Assembly (NCBI GenBank): GCA_036506155.1
Contig: DASXSF010000103.1
Location: forward strand, 1-43,623
DNA length: 43,623 nucleotides
Source: DASXRA01 sp036506155
GTDB taxonomy: Bacteria > Actinomycetota > Actinomycetes > Mycobacteriales > Jatrophihabitantaceae
Direction: 5' to 3'
The first letter of the stretch is position 1, and every line of letters starts with the position of its first letter. Below are positions 1-9,039 of this stretch, in pieces. Made by a program: the position numbers and the translations under genes. The notes beneath the pieces were generated by a model. It was given only the letters and a program-made list of their open reading frames with translations, was not told the DNA's origin and made no database searches.

Positions 1-237
1 GCTTCGCGGTCGGCCTTGCGGCCGATCCTGGACCCCCACGCCTCACCGGCGTTTACCCTTACCGCGTCGGAGAAAACCAAAACGAGGACAACCACAAGAC
101 ACAGCCCACTTGACCGGCCCCGCTCCTTCAGGAATGACAACTCGGTATTGCGCTCGTGGCCGCGCCTGATCGGGGCGATCGAGGCGTTCCGGCTCACCGA
201 TGTCTGCTGCGCAGTTCCACGTGGCAAGCTGAGGGGT

Positions 238-1680
238 ATGAGCCTTCCCGCCGGCATCCCCAGCGAAATGTTCATCGACGGCAAGTGGAGCGCCGGTTCG
301 GGCGGCGTGCTGCCGGTGCTCGACCCCTCCACCGGGGACACCATCGCCCAGGTGCCCCGCGCCGGCAACGATGACGTGGCACGCGCCGTCGAGGCGGCGG
401 CCGTGGCCTTGCCGTCGTGGTCGGCAACAGCGACTCGCGAACGCGGCGAGGTGCTGCGCCGTGCGTTCGAGCTGATGATCTCTCGACGTGAAGAGATCGC
501 GTACGTGATGAGTTTGGAGATGGGCAAGTCCCTCACCGACTCGCGGGCAGAGGTGACCTACGCGGCCGAGTTCTTCCGCTGGTTCAGCGAGGAGGCGGTG
601 CGGGTGGGCGGCGAGCTGCGTACCGCGCCCTCCGGTGCGAACCGGATATTGACGTTTCGCAAGCCGGTGGGCGTGTCGCTGCTGCTGACGCCGTGGAACT
701 TCCCGGCCGCGATGGCCACCCGCAAGATCGGCCCGGCGCTGGCGGCCGGCTGCACGCTGATCCTCAAGCCGGCACACGACACGCCGTTCACCGCGCTCAT
801 GCTGGCCGCGGTGCTGGCCGACGCCGGGGCGCCGCCGGGGGTCGTCAACGTGCTCACCACCGACCACCCACGTGACTTCGTGACGGCCGCACTGTCGGAC
901 GCGCGCGTGCGCAAGCTGTCGTTCACCGGCTCGACCGGTGTGGGCAGTCAGCTGCTCAAGCAGGCCGCAGACCGTATCGTCAACTGCTCGATGGAGCTCG
1001 GCGGCAACGCTCCGTTCGTCATCCTCGACGACGCCGACCTCGACGCCGCCGTCGACGGCGCGATGCTCGCCAAGATGCGCAACGGCGGGCAGGCGTGCAC
1101 GGCGGCCAACCGCTTCCTCGTGCACGAGCGCGTCGCCGCGGCGTTCGCCGACCGGCTGGCCGCGCGGATGGGCGCGCTGCGTCTCGGGCCGGGCACGTCG
1201 GAGGACACCCAGCTCGGCCCGATGATCACCGAACGCGCGGTCGACGGCATCGCGGCGAAGGTGGAGGAGTCCGTGGCGGCGGGCGCCGTCGCGGCGATCG
1301 GCGGGTCGCGGCTCGATCGGCCCGGCTTCTACTACCCGGCAACGGTGCTGACCGACGTACCCCGACAATCTCCCGTCGCCACCGAGGAGATCTTCGGGCC
1401 CGTCGCGCCGATCATTACGGTGCGCGACGACGACGATGCGGTCGCTGTCGCCAACGCCACCGAGATGGGGCTGACCGGATACGTCTACACCGGCGACCTC
1501 GCGCGCGGGCTGCGCGTCGCCGAGCGGCTCGAGGTCGGCATGGTCGGCCTCAACCGCGGCCTGGTGTCCGATCCCGCCGCGCCGTTCGGCGGCGTCAAGG
1601 AGTCGGGCATCGGCCGCGAGGGCGGCTTCGAGGGCATCGACGAGTACCTCGAGACGCAGTACGTCGCAACGAGCTGGTGA
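238..1680 (+). CDS. NAD(P)-dependent aldehyde dehydrogenase (succinate-semialdehyde dehydrogenase-like)
   Basis: A 480-residue member of the aldehyde dehydrogenase superfamily, which oxidises an aldehyde to the acid with NAD(P)+. The catalytic pair is visible: Glu253 in MELGGN and nucleophile Cys287 in GGQACTA, 34 residues apart as in the family. The cofactor motif FTGSTGVG lies just upstream and the C-terminal PFGGVKESGIGREGG motif is intact. The closest functional type by eye is GabD-like succinate-semialdehyde dehydrogenase, but the aldehyde cannot be fixed from sequence. The frame is open further upstream, but the ATG at 238 follows a GAGGGG ribosome site and starts where the family starts. 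Its TGA overlaps the GTG of the next gene (GTGA), so the two are probably translationally coupled and may act on one amino-acid-derived substrate. Confidence 0.9.
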   Translation: MSLPAGIPSEMFIDGKWSAGSGGVLPVLDPSTGDTIAQVPRAGNDDVARAVEAAAVALPSWSATATRERGEVLRRAFELMISRREEIAYVMSLEMGKSLTDSRAEVTYAAEFFRWFSEEAVRVGGELRTAPSGANRILTFRKPVGVSLLLTPWNFPAAMATRKIGPALAAGCTLILKPAHDTPFTALMLAAVLADAGAPPGVVNVLTTDHPRDFVTAALSDARVRKLSFTGSTGVGSQLLKQAADRIVNCSMELGGNAPFVILDDADLDAAVDGAMLAKMRNGGQACTAANRFLVHERVAAAFADRLAARMGALRLGPGTSEDTQLGPMITERAVDGIAAKVEESVAAGAVAAIGGSRLDRPGFYYPATVLTDVPRQSPVATEEIFGPVAPIITVRDDDDAVAVANATEMGLTGYVYTGDLARGLRVAERLEVGMVGLNRGLVSDPAAPFGGVKESGIGREGGFEGIDEYLETQYVATSW

Positions 1681-2558
1681 GGTACCTCGACGGCGCCGCG
1701 GTCCGCGCGGCCATCCCGCTGGTGGACGCGATCGGCGCGCTACGCGCCGGCCTGGGCGAGGGAGCGCCGCCGCAGCCGGTCCGCACGTCGACGGCCTGGA
1801 CGGGCGGCGAGCTGCTCGTCATGCCTGCGGAGGCGGGCGCCGCCGCGGGCGTGAAGCTCGTGACGGTCGGCCATGGTCCCGTGCGCGTACAGGGCGTCTA
1901 CGTGCTGTTCGACGCCGCGACGCTCACGCCGCTCGTCGTGGCCGACGCGGTGGCGTTGACACTGATCCGGACGGCCGCACTGTCGGCTCTGGCCACCGAC
2001 CTGCTGGCGCCGCCGGCCGCGTCGCGGCTCGCCGTGATCGGCACCGGACCCCAAGCGCGCGAGCACGTCGCGGCGATCCGGGCGGTGCGCCCCATCTCGT
2101 CGGTCACCGTCGTAGGCCGTGATCCGGCGAAGGCCGCGGCGTTCGCGGCGTCAGTGGGCGCCACCGTCGGATCGGATGTGTCGAACGCCGACGTCGTCTG
2201 CTGCTGCACGACATCGGCCACGCCAGTGGTCGACGCGGCCGGCCTCGCCGAACGTGCTCACGTGAACGCGATCGGCGCGCATCTCCCCGATCATCGCGAG
2301 GTGGCCGCCGATGTCGTGGCGTCGTCCTTCGTCGTGGTGGATGACGCCGAGGCGGCCCGGCACGAGGCGGGTGACCTGATCATGGCCGTCGCCGAGGGCG
2401 CGGCCGGCACATCGGTGTTCGACATCGATCTGGCGGCGCTCGTGCGCGGTGATGCGACTCCGCCGTCCGAGGGCCGGACCCTGTTCAAGTCCGTCGGCTT
2501 CGGCCTGGCCGACCTGCTCGTGGCTCGGGTAGGAATCCCGGCAATCGCCCGAGGTTAG
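1677..2558 (+). CDS. ornithine cyclodeaminase / mu-crystallin family protein
   Basis: A 293-residue protein of the ornithine cyclodeaminase/mu-crystallin family: an NAD(P)-binding Rossmann domain (VIGTGPQAREHVAAI near residues 120-135, glycine-rich loop) inside a split catalytic domain that includes TLIRTAALSALAT. Family members deaminate ornithine to proline or reduce cyclic imines/ketimines; others make or use alanine or opine-like compounds. The start is a GTG inside the stop of the aldehyde dehydrogenase gene, so the pair forms an operon. A role in amino-acid or amine breakdown alongside the dehydrogenase is inference. It is slightly shorter than the usual 310-340 residues, mainly at the N terminus. 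Confidence 0.85.
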   Translation: MRYLDGAAVRAAIPLVDAIGALRAGLGEGAPPQPVRTSTAWTGGELLVMPAEAGAAAGVKLVTVGHGPVRVQGVYVLFDAATLTPLVVADAVALTLIRTAALSALATDLLAPPAASRLAVIGTGPQAREHVAAIRAVRPISSVTVVGRDPAKAAAFAASVGATVGSDVSNADVVCCCTTSATPVVDAAGLAERAHVNAIGAHLPDHREVAADVVASSFVVVDDAEAARHEAGDLIMAVAEGAAGTSVFDIDLAALVRGDATPPSEGRTLFKSVGFGLADLLVARVGIPAIARG

Positions 2559-2653
2559 TTCAAGGTCGGCGAAATTGCGCGTACCGTCGTCCAACCGGCC
2601 GCAAGTAACGATGGAACGTGTACCGTACCGAGCCGCACAGTCCACTCAAAGGG

Positions 2654-2682
2654 TTGACTTGGGTGAAATCTGTGCGTAACGT
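2654..2682 (+). promoter_or_regulatory. housekeeping-type promoter for the GH3 gene
   Basis: TTGACT (2654-2659), a 17-bp spacer, then TAACGT (2677-2682). Spacing and hexamers fit a vegetative sigma-factor promoter. It lies about 190 bp before the GH3 start codon, in a stretch with no gene, so the mRNA would have a leader of about 180 nt. A GTGCG/CGCAC inverted pair overlaps the -10 region and could be an operator. Confidence 0.55.
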
Positions 2683-2872
2683 TTCGGCGCACGTGCTCTC
2701 CGTGACTTTTGGGTGTGCGTAGGTCGAGGAGGCCGGGATGCGTTTGACCCAGCAGACGCCACGGCTCGCAAGAGGTCTCCGGTTCTTCCGTCTGCATGCG
2801 GCTGCCGCGACCACGTTGTGCCCCGATTTAGTCCATTTCCCCTGTAGCTCCGATCGAGAGGACAGGACTCCT

Positions 2873-5800
2873 ATGCGTCGCAGGACAAGTCCGTTGGCCG
2901 CCGCGGCCGCGGCATCCATTGTTACCGCTGGATGCGTCGCCCTGACAGCGACCGCGGCCAGCCCCGCGCCGGCTGCACAGTCGGCCACGCCGGTTTACCT
3001 GGACACGCACTACCCCTACTCGGTGCGCGCGGCGGATCTGGTCTCGCGGATGACGCTGGCGGAGAAGGTGGCTCAGTTGCACACCAACAACGCGCCGGCG
3101 ATCCCGCGGCTGGGAGTGCAGCAGTACACGTACTGGTCGGAGGGGCAGCACGGAGTCAACACCCTCGGCGCCAACACCAACTCGGGCAGCGCCTCGGGAG
3201 GAGTGCACGCCACTAGTTTCCCCACCAATTTCGCGTCCACCATGACCTGGGACCCGCAACTGGTCTATCAGGAGACCACTGCGATCTCGGATGAAGCGCG
3301 CGGCTTCCTGGACAAGTCGCTGTGGGACACGGGGCAGAACAACATCGGGCCCTCGCCTGCGGATTACGGCTCGCTGACCTACTGGGCGCCGAATGTGAAC
3401 CTGGACCGCGACCCTCGATGGGGCCGCACCGACGAGTCCTTCGGCGAGGACCCCTACCTCATCGGCCAGATGGCCGGCGCGTTCGTGAACGGCTACCAGG
3501 GCCAGTCGATGTCGGGCTCGTCCGAGACGGGCTATCTGAAGGTGGCCTCGACAGCCAAGCACTATGCGCTGAACAACGTCGATAACACCCGGGACCGCGA
3601 CTCGTCGAACGCCACGGACGCGAATATCCGCGACTATTACACGGCCCAGTTCCGCGACCTGATCGAGAACGCCCACGTCTCTGGATTGATGACGTCGTAC
3701 AACGCGGTCAACGGCACTCCGTCTCCGGCAAACACCTACACCGCCAACGAACTCGCGCAACGCACCTACGGCTTCGGCGGGTATGTAACGAGTGACTGCG
3801 GCGCGGTCGGCGACGTGTACAACAACGGCGCCCACAACTGGGCCCCACCGGGCTGGACGACCAGCTCGTCGGGCGGCACGACCACGTGGACGAATACCAG
3901 CACCGGCGCCCAGGTGCCCGGCGCAGCCGGCGGGCAGGCGTACGCGCTGCGGGCCGGCACCGACGTCAACTGCACCGGTGCCGAGGCCACCCTGCCCAAC
4001 GTCGAGGCGGCTATCAACGCGGGCGTCTTGTCAGAGTCAGTCATCGACACCGATCTGGTGCACCTGTTCACAGTGCGGATGGAGACCGGCGAGTTCGACC
4101 CGCCGTCGAGTGTTCCCTACACCAAGATCAGCAAGGACGTGATCCAGAGTTCCGCGCACCAGGCGCTGGCTCGCCAAGTCGCGGACAACGCGATCGTGCT
4201 GCTGAAGAACCACAATCTGACCGGCACGGGTCATCCGCTGCTGCCCGTCGACTCCGGCAAGCTGAACCGCGTGGTGATCGTGGGCAACCTTGCCAACACG
4301 GTTACACTCGGCGGCTACTCCGGCGATCCGTCGCTGCAGGTCAACGCCGTGCAGGGGATCGAGGCCGCTGTCCGGGCCGCAAATCCGAGCGCCGTCGTGA
4401 CGTTCGACGCCTGCGGCACATCCACCGCATCGACCAGCGCGGCTTCCTGTTCTGCCGCGACCACGCAGGCGATGAAGACCGCCGACCTGGTGATCGCGTT
4501 CGTGGGCACGGATCTGAATATCGCGAGCGAGGGCCGCGACCGCGCGAACATCGCCATGCCGGGCAACTACAGCTCGCTGCTCTCGCAGGTGACCGCGTCC
4601 GGGAATCCGAACACAGCGCTGGTCGTCCAGTCCAACGGTCCGGTCGACATTTCCGCCGTCGAATCCAGCTTCCCGGCGATCCTGTTCAGTGGCTACAACG
4701 GCGAATCCCAGGGCAGCGCCTTGGCCGACGTGCTCACCGGCGCCCAGGACCCGTCCGGGCATCTTGACTTCACCTGGTTCAAGGACGACTCCCAGCTGCC
4801 GGCCATGGAGAACTACGGATTGACCCCGTCTGAAACCGGTGGGCTGGGCCGCACGTACATGTACTTCACCGGTACGCCGACCTACCCGTTCGGCTACGGC
4901 CTGTCCTACAGCCAGTTCGCATACGGAAACGTTCAGATCTCGCCGAAGAGCACGACCCCGAACGGGGACGTGACCGTCAACTTCAATGTCACCAACACGG
5001 GCACCACGGCCGGGGCCACTGTTGCGGAGCTCTACGCCGCGCCCCAGTTCATCGTCCCGGGCGTGGAACTGCCCAAGAAGCAGCTGGTGGGCTTCGAGAA
5101 GACCCAGGTGCTGGCGCCGGGTCACAGTCAGCACATCAGCGTGACCGTTGCGGCCAGCAGCCTGTCGCGGTGGGATGAGAACGCCCTCAAGCAGGTTGTC
5201 GATCCAGGCAACTACCAGTTCCAGGTCGCCACGGACGCTGACGACGTCGTCGGCTCGGGCACCGTGAAGGTCGGCGGTGCGATCACTCCGAAGGTTCAGT
5301 ACGTCACCGTCCAGCCCGAGCAGACAACCTTCAAACCCGGCGACAAGCTCGACCTCACCGGAAAGAATCCATGGATCGCCGACGACACCGACCCCGCCCT
5401 GGAACAGCCGCACGCTACTGCGGACAACATCATCGAGGCCGTCAACAACGACCAGTCATTCGTCAACCTGAAGACCGCGAAGGTCAGCTACGCCAGCAGC
5501 AACCCCTCGGTCGCCACCGTCTCGGCCACTGGCACGGTCACCACGATCGCCCATGGAGCCGCGCAGATCAGCGTTACCGTGAACGGCGTTACCGGCACCA
5601 CGCCCGTCGTCGTCAAGCAGCCCTTCAGCCTGAGCGCGCCGTCGGTGGTCCAACCCGGCAGCACCGTCACGGCAACCACGACGCTGCCGAACGCCAGCAG
5701 TCAGCCGCTGTCCAACGTGACCATGGCCCTGACGGCGCCCGCCGACTGGACCGTGGCGGCGGCGACGCCCGCAACCTTCGCGAGTGTGGCTGCGGGTCAG

Positions 5801-6508
5801 ACGGCTACCACGACCTGGACGATCACGGTTCCCTCGACTGCCAAGTCGGGCAGCAATGAACTCGACGCCACTGCGAGCTTCACCGACGCGAACGGCCGAA
5901 CCAGTGTCGCGGACAACGCACAGGTCTCCATTCCGTACGACTCGCTCGCCGCGGCCTTCGACAATCCCGGAATCAGTGACGACGCCAATACGGGTGCCGG
6001 CAACCTGGACGGCGGTGGCAACAGCTACTCCGCACAGGCGCTCGCCGCGGCCAGTCCGTCGGTGACCCCCGGAGCCGCGATCACGCACGACGGCCTGACG
6101 TTTACCTGGCCATCGGCGGCGCCGGGCACGGACGGCAACGTGGTCGCCGGTGGCCAGACCTTCGCGCTATCAGGCTCGGGAACGACCCTAGGCTTCTTGG
6201 GCACAGGGGACTACGGAACCGCATCGGGTACGGGCACGATCACGTACACAGACGGCAGCACTCAGTCGTTCACGCTGGGCTTCGCCGACTGGTGGTCCAA
6301 TGCCGCCGTATCCGGGGGAGACATTCTCACCTCGGCCCCGTACATCAATGGTCCCGGAGGGCGGCAGAACCAGCGGGTGAGCGTCTACTACTACGGCGTC
6401 CCCTTGCAGGCGGGGAAGACCGTGCAATACGTCACCCTGCCGAACATCAGCCAGGGAGCCAACGTCGGCTCGACAGCTATGCACGTCTTCGCCGTGACCA
6501 TCGGTTAG
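2873..6508 (+). CDS. secreted multidomain GH3 glycoside hydrolase (beta-xylosidase/beta-glucosidase type)
   Basis: A 1,211-residue secreted enzyme. The start at 2873 gives an Arg-rich N terminus, a hydrophobic core and Ala-x-Ala-type sites around residues 25-40; VTAGC could also be read as a lipobox. A GH3 N-terminal barrel follows, with likely nucleophile Asp308 in VTSDCGAV, a form typical of beta-xylosidase-like GH3. Then come the GH3 C-terminal domain, an Fn3-like domain ending near residue 800, a Big_2 Ig-like domain (about 860-920, with ASSNPSVATVS), an NEW3-type domain (about 920-1020) and a C-terminal beta-rich module of about 180 residues known from actinobacterial glycosidases. GH3 enzymes release sugars from the non-reducing ends of glycans; the extra modules suggest action on polymer or at the cell surface. 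The gene has its own promoter and terminator. Confidence 0.9.
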   Translation: MRRRTSPLAAAAAASIVTAGCVALTATAASPAPAAQSATPVYLDTHYPYSVRAADLVSRMTLAEKVAQLHTNNAPAIPRLGVQQYTYWSEGQHGVNTLGANTNSGSASGGVHATSFPTNFASTMTWDPQLVYQETTAISDEARGFLDKSLWDTGQNNIGPSPADYGSLTYWAPNVNLDRDPRWGRTDESFGEDPYLIGQMAGAFVNGYQGQSMSGSSETGYLKVASTAKHYALNNVDNTRDRDSSNATDANIRDYYTAQFRDLIENAHVSGLMTSYNAVNGTPSPANTYTANELAQRTYGFGGYVTSDCGAVGDVYNNGAHNWAPPGWTTSSSGGTTTWTNTSTGAQVPGAAGGQAYALRAGTDVNCTGAEATLPNVEAAINAGVLSESVIDTDLVHLFTVRMETGEFDPPSSVPYTKISKDVIQSSAHQALARQVADNAIVLLKNHNLTGTGHPLLPVDSGKLNRVVIVGNLANTVTLGGYSGDPSLQVNAVQGIEAAVRAANPSAVVTFDACGTSTASTSAASCSAATTQAMKTADLVIAFVGTDLNIASEGRDRANIAMPGNYSSLLSQVTASGNPNTALVVQSNGPVDISAVESSFPAILFSGYNGESQGSALADVLTGAQDPSGHLDFTWFKDDSQLPAMENYGLTPSETGGLGRTYMYFTGTPTYPFGYGLSYSQFAYGNVQISPKSTTPNGDVTVNFNVTNTGTTAGATVAELYAAPQFIVPGVELPKKQLVGFEKTQVLAPGHSQHISVTVAASSLSRWDENALKQVVDPGNYQFQVATDADDVVGSGTVKVGGAITPKVQYVTVQPEQTTFKPGDKLDLTGKNPWIADDTDPALEQPHATADNIIEAVNNDQSFVNLKTAKVSYASSNPSVATVSATGTVTTIAHGAAQISVTVNGVTGTTPVVVKQPFSLSAPSVVQPGSTVTATTTLPNASSQPLSNVTMALTAPADWTVAAATPATFASVAAGQTATTTWTITVPSTAKSGSNELDATASFTDANGRTSVADNAQVSIPYDSLAAAFDNPGISDDANTGAGNLDGGGNSYSAQALAAASPSVTPGAAITHDGLTFTWPSAAPGTDGNVVAGGQTFALSGSGTTLGFLGTGDYGTASGTGTITYTDGSTQSFTLGFADWWSNAAVSGGDILTSAPYINGPGGRQNQRVSVYYYGVPLQAGKTVQYVTLPNISQGANVGSTAMHVFAVTIG

Positions 6509-6526
6509 ACGGGTTCCGCGAGCCCC

Positions 6527-6563
6527 CGGCCGGTGCGGCGCTGTGTCGGCACCGCACCGGCCG
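6527..6563 (+). terminator. hairpin terminator after the GH3 gene
   Basis: A perfect 12-bp inverted repeat: arms 6527-6538 (CGGCCGGTGCGG) and 6552-6563, with a 13-nt loop, starting 18 nt after the GH3 stop. There is no clear U-run, as is common for actinobacterial terminators. Confidence 0.7.
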
Positions 6564-6615
6564 AGGGATCGACGAGTGGTGCTGCAGATATCTCGTCGCC
6601 AGCCCTGTTCGACGA

Positions 6616-6632
6616 CTGTCCACAGTGGACAG
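6616..6632. promoter_or_regulatory. perfect 17-bp palindrome
   Basis: CTGTCCAC-A-GTGGACAG: two perfect 8-bp arms around one central base, in the non-coding gap between the GH3 terminator and the end of the minus-strand gene. The size and symmetry suit a dimeric repressor site; the short loop makes an RNA hairpin unlikely. It lies downstream of both neighbours, so its target is unclear. Confidence 0.4.
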
Positions 6633-6716
6633 GCGGCCCACCGCGCCTGCCTCAGTGAACGCGGGTCGAGTGTTCATCCTAAGTCACCGTCCGCTGGAAG
6701 GTGGATCACCTGGTGT

Positions 6717-7341
6717 TCACGACGCGGCGCGTGCTGGTTCCCTCCCGATAATGGCGACGCCATGCGCAAGCTGCTCGACGTCTGGTAAAGCGCGCTGCAA
6801 CCTGTCCAGGTCGGGGGATCCGGTGAACATGCGTACAGCCGTGGCGTGCTCCTCGGACCGCCACGCGTAGTTCAGGTGTCCGGTGATCACTTTCTTCGTT
6901 TGTGTGTAGGCCGTCACCTTCAGTCCCGGTCCGAGGCGGGGGGTCGCGAATTCGGCGACCATAGGTGGCTGGATCGCCTCCGGATCGTCGGCATGCGTGA
7001 GGACTCGGAGTTGCGCCGACCGCCTCCCAGACCCCGAAGCTCACGAGCAGCGGCACGATCCGGAGGTCCGGCAGGTGGATGAATCCGTTGTGCATGAGGA
7101 GATGGCCGTACGCGAACTCGTGGATCGCGGCCAGCGTCTTGGCCAGCGCGGTGATCTCCCGCTTACCGTGCTTGCGGCCGGAGCGGTACCACCACTCATC
7201 CGCGTAGAGCGACGCCCACGAACTTCGGTCCGAGCCGTTGGGAAACACGGGCGGGCAGGGAATCCATATCTGCTGGGCGTATTCCACGCTGCTCCAGCCG
7301 CGGCGGCTCATTGGATATGACCATTGCGCTCCTTGCGCCAT
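6717..7341 (-). pseudogene. uncharacterised protein gene split by a one-base frameshift
   Basis: Two minus-strand reading frames join into one protein of about 207 residues. The N-terminal part (from 7341) holds ASLYADEWWYRSGRKHG and LAKTLAAIHEFAYGHLL. Near 7020 the frame must shift by one base (removing one G from GAGGCGGTCG) to give SAQLRVLTHADDPEAIQPP and then PRLGPGLKVTAYT, ending at a TGA at 6717. Both halves have the composition of real protein and the total length becomes a whole number of codons. I do not recognise the family. The start is uncertain: 7341 or the internal Met 10 codons on. Either a recent frameshift or a base error. Confidence 0.55.
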
Positions 7342-7415
7342 CCGACCTCATCGTGGCTCACCTACGGGCGGCAGATCCGTCGTCCGCAACGTCCTCGACA
7401 GTGAGTTCAGATCGG

Positions 7416-8342
7416 TCAGTCGCGCCCCGGGACAAGGTCGTAGACCGACACGTAGCTGACCGTCATGGTGCCGCCCGACGTCGTCTGATCACTGGGGGAG
7501 GTGCATTGGCACACGCCGTTGGGGAAACCGCCGCCGATGGCGAGGTCGAAAATGATCGAGTAGCCGTGGTCGACCGCTGCGGTCCATGCCGCTTGATCCA
7601 CTTGGCTCTGGTTCACCTGGAAGAACTGACGCCCGTCGAGGTACCAGCGAATCTGCTCGGCGCTGGGATTGGTTCGATCCACGATCACCGTGTAGGTGTG
7701 GAAGCCGGTCTGGCAGCCCGGGCATGTCAGCAGTCCGCTCGAGATCCCGGTGAACTCATGGCAGGGCCCGAGGGTTCCGTCGGGATTGGGCTGGGTGAGG
7801 TTGCCGCAGTGGAACGTCCCGGAATGGTCGTTGAGGGCGTTCACGTCCTCGAGGATGTCGATCTCTCCGGTCCCCGGCCAGTCGCCCGGGCCGAGCATCC
7901 AGAACGCCGGCCAGTAGCCGAGGCCGACGGCGGGATTGGGCTGCCGAATCGAGGCGGTCACGGCCATCTCGCCGCCCGCCGGTGCCCCGAAGTCGCTGCT
8001 GATCGTCTGGATGCGCCCCGACGTCCACGACTGGCCGTGACCCAGTGCCGTGATGTCAAGATTCCCGTGACCGTCCAGGTGGACGTTGCTGGTCGAGTTG
8101 GTCATGGTCTCGATCTCGCCCGTGCCGAAAATCCCGGTCCCGGTGTTGTACTTCCAGACGGACGTATCGACTCCGGTGTCGGCGGCGCCGTTGAAGTTGT
8201 CGGTCCAGACCCTCGCCCAGCCCGGGCCACCAGGTCCGCCGGCCCGCTCCGCCGACGAGGCCACGGCCGCCGGCGGCACCGCTATCACCCCGGCGACCAG
8301 GACCGCCACAGCGCCGATTCGTCCGCCCGTCAGTCTCATCAT
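7416..8342 (-). CDS. secreted GH16 endo-beta-glucanase (laminarinase-like)
   Basis: A 308-residue secreted protein: signal peptide (residues 1-30, ending PPAAVASSA) followed by one GH16 beta-jelly-roll domain. The catalytic signature GEIDILE gives Glu160 as nucleophile, Asp162 as helper and Glu165 as acid/base. Other GH16 features are GYWPAFWML just before it and a C-terminal strand TMTVSYVSVYDL. GH16 enzymes cut beta-1,3 or beta-1,3/1,4 glucans (and sometimes galactans) inside the chain; a 1,3-glucanase fits best. Two extra cysteine pairs (CGN/GPCHE and TCPGCQ) suggest disulfides. The AAAGGAG site ahead of the ATG fixes the start. With the GH3 gene nearby this could serve fungal or plant cell-wall glucan breakdown (inference). 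Confidence 0.9.
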   Translation of the reverse strand: MMRLTGGRIGAVAVLVAGVIAVPPAAVASSAERAGGPGGPGWARVWTDNFNGAADTGVDTSVWKYNTGTGIFGTGEIETMTNSTSNVHLDGHGNLDITALGHGQSWTSGRIQTISSDFGAPAGGEMAVTASIRQPNPAVGLGYWPAFWMLGPGDWPGTGEIDILEDVNALNDHSGTFHCGNLTQPNPDGTLGPCHEFTGISSGLLTCPGCQTGFHTYTVIVDRTNPSAEQIRWYLDGRQFFQVNQSQVDQAAWTAAVDHGYSIIFDLAIGGGFPNGVCQCTSPSDQTTSGGTMTVSYVSVYDLVPGRD

Positions 8343-8728
8343 CGCTACGACTCCTTTCGCCTACGGTCGCCGGGAAACCGACCAGTGTGGTAACGGCGGT
8401 GGAGCGAGCGGAGTCTCGGACGTGGGCCGGATCAGGGCCAGCCCATGGTGTTCGAGCTCTACGCGTGTCGCTCACATCCCAATGCGGGGCGGTTACCGAA
8501 TCGCCCGCCTTGCGCCTAATTGAGCCTAGACGTGCGTCCCCCCTTTCTGTCAAGGCAATCGCCATGGCCTGCCGACTGATCCTGACGTGTGAGAGTCGAT
8601 GATCAATGTGGTTCGAGCAAGGTGGCGAGTTCGCCGGTGTGATGACTGCGCGCCGGAGATCGTGTCGTTCTCGTCTCACTGGTTCCCATCGCTGAACAGA
8701 GCGGCACTAGCCCTCGTGATCGACTGAC
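8343..8728. other. gene-free intergenic region upstream of the GH16 gene
   Basis: No convincing gene in about 390 bp. Composition is less GC-rich than the neighbours. On the minus strand TTGACA (complement of 8549-8554) is followed 18 bp later by TCTAGG (complement of 8525-8530), a weak candidate promoter for the GH16 gene about 180 bp away. Confidence 0.3.
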
Positions 8729-8992
8729 GTGACCTCTCTCATTGCGAATCCCGATTGGATCGCGGCTGCTCGCAAGTGCGTGCAAGACGCGCCCTTTCCC
8801 AACCTCGTCGGAATTGAGCTGACCGCACTCGACTTCGACAGCTGTCGGTTGGAGCTGACGCTCGGCGAACGTCACATGCAACCGTTCGGGATCGTCCACG
8901 GGGGCGTGCTCGTCGCACACGGGGCATCCACACTCATGGCCATGTCGGGGACCGGCCTGCAGCTCGGCGTCCCGAAGTTCCTCGCAGTCTGA
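8729..8992 (+). pseudogene. truncated PaaI-type hotdog thioesterase
   Basis: 87 residues whose first two thirds match the start of a PaaI-type hotdog acyl-CoA thioesterase: VGIELTALDFDSCRLELTL then HMQPFGIVHGGV, the family's active-site segment. Family members are usually 130-150 residues; here the sequence after HGG(V) no longer resembles the family and stops after about 30 residues, so the second half of the fold is missing. No good ribosome site precedes the GTG. Most likely a gene remnant. Confidence 0.55.
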
Positions 8993-9039
8993 CTAGGAAG
9001 CGGACAGCGCCGGTGTCCGCCTCCTCACCTCTCCGGTTG

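Noticed and set aside
43..1368. Long minus-strand reading frame opposite the aldehyde dehydrogenase
   Set aside because: Arg/Gly/His-rich translation with no motif, opposite a gene with intact catalytic residues; a shadow of GC-rich codon bias.
4037..5413. 458-codon minus-strand frame opposite the GH3 gene
   Set aside because: No domain, low-complexity Arg/Val/Gly composition, and fully antisense to a conserved enzyme.
8525..8554. Strong promoter for the GH16 gene
   Set aside because: TTGACA is perfect but the best -10 at 17-18 bp is poor (TCTAGG) and TAGGCT is 20 bp away; kept only as a weak note in the intergenic entry.
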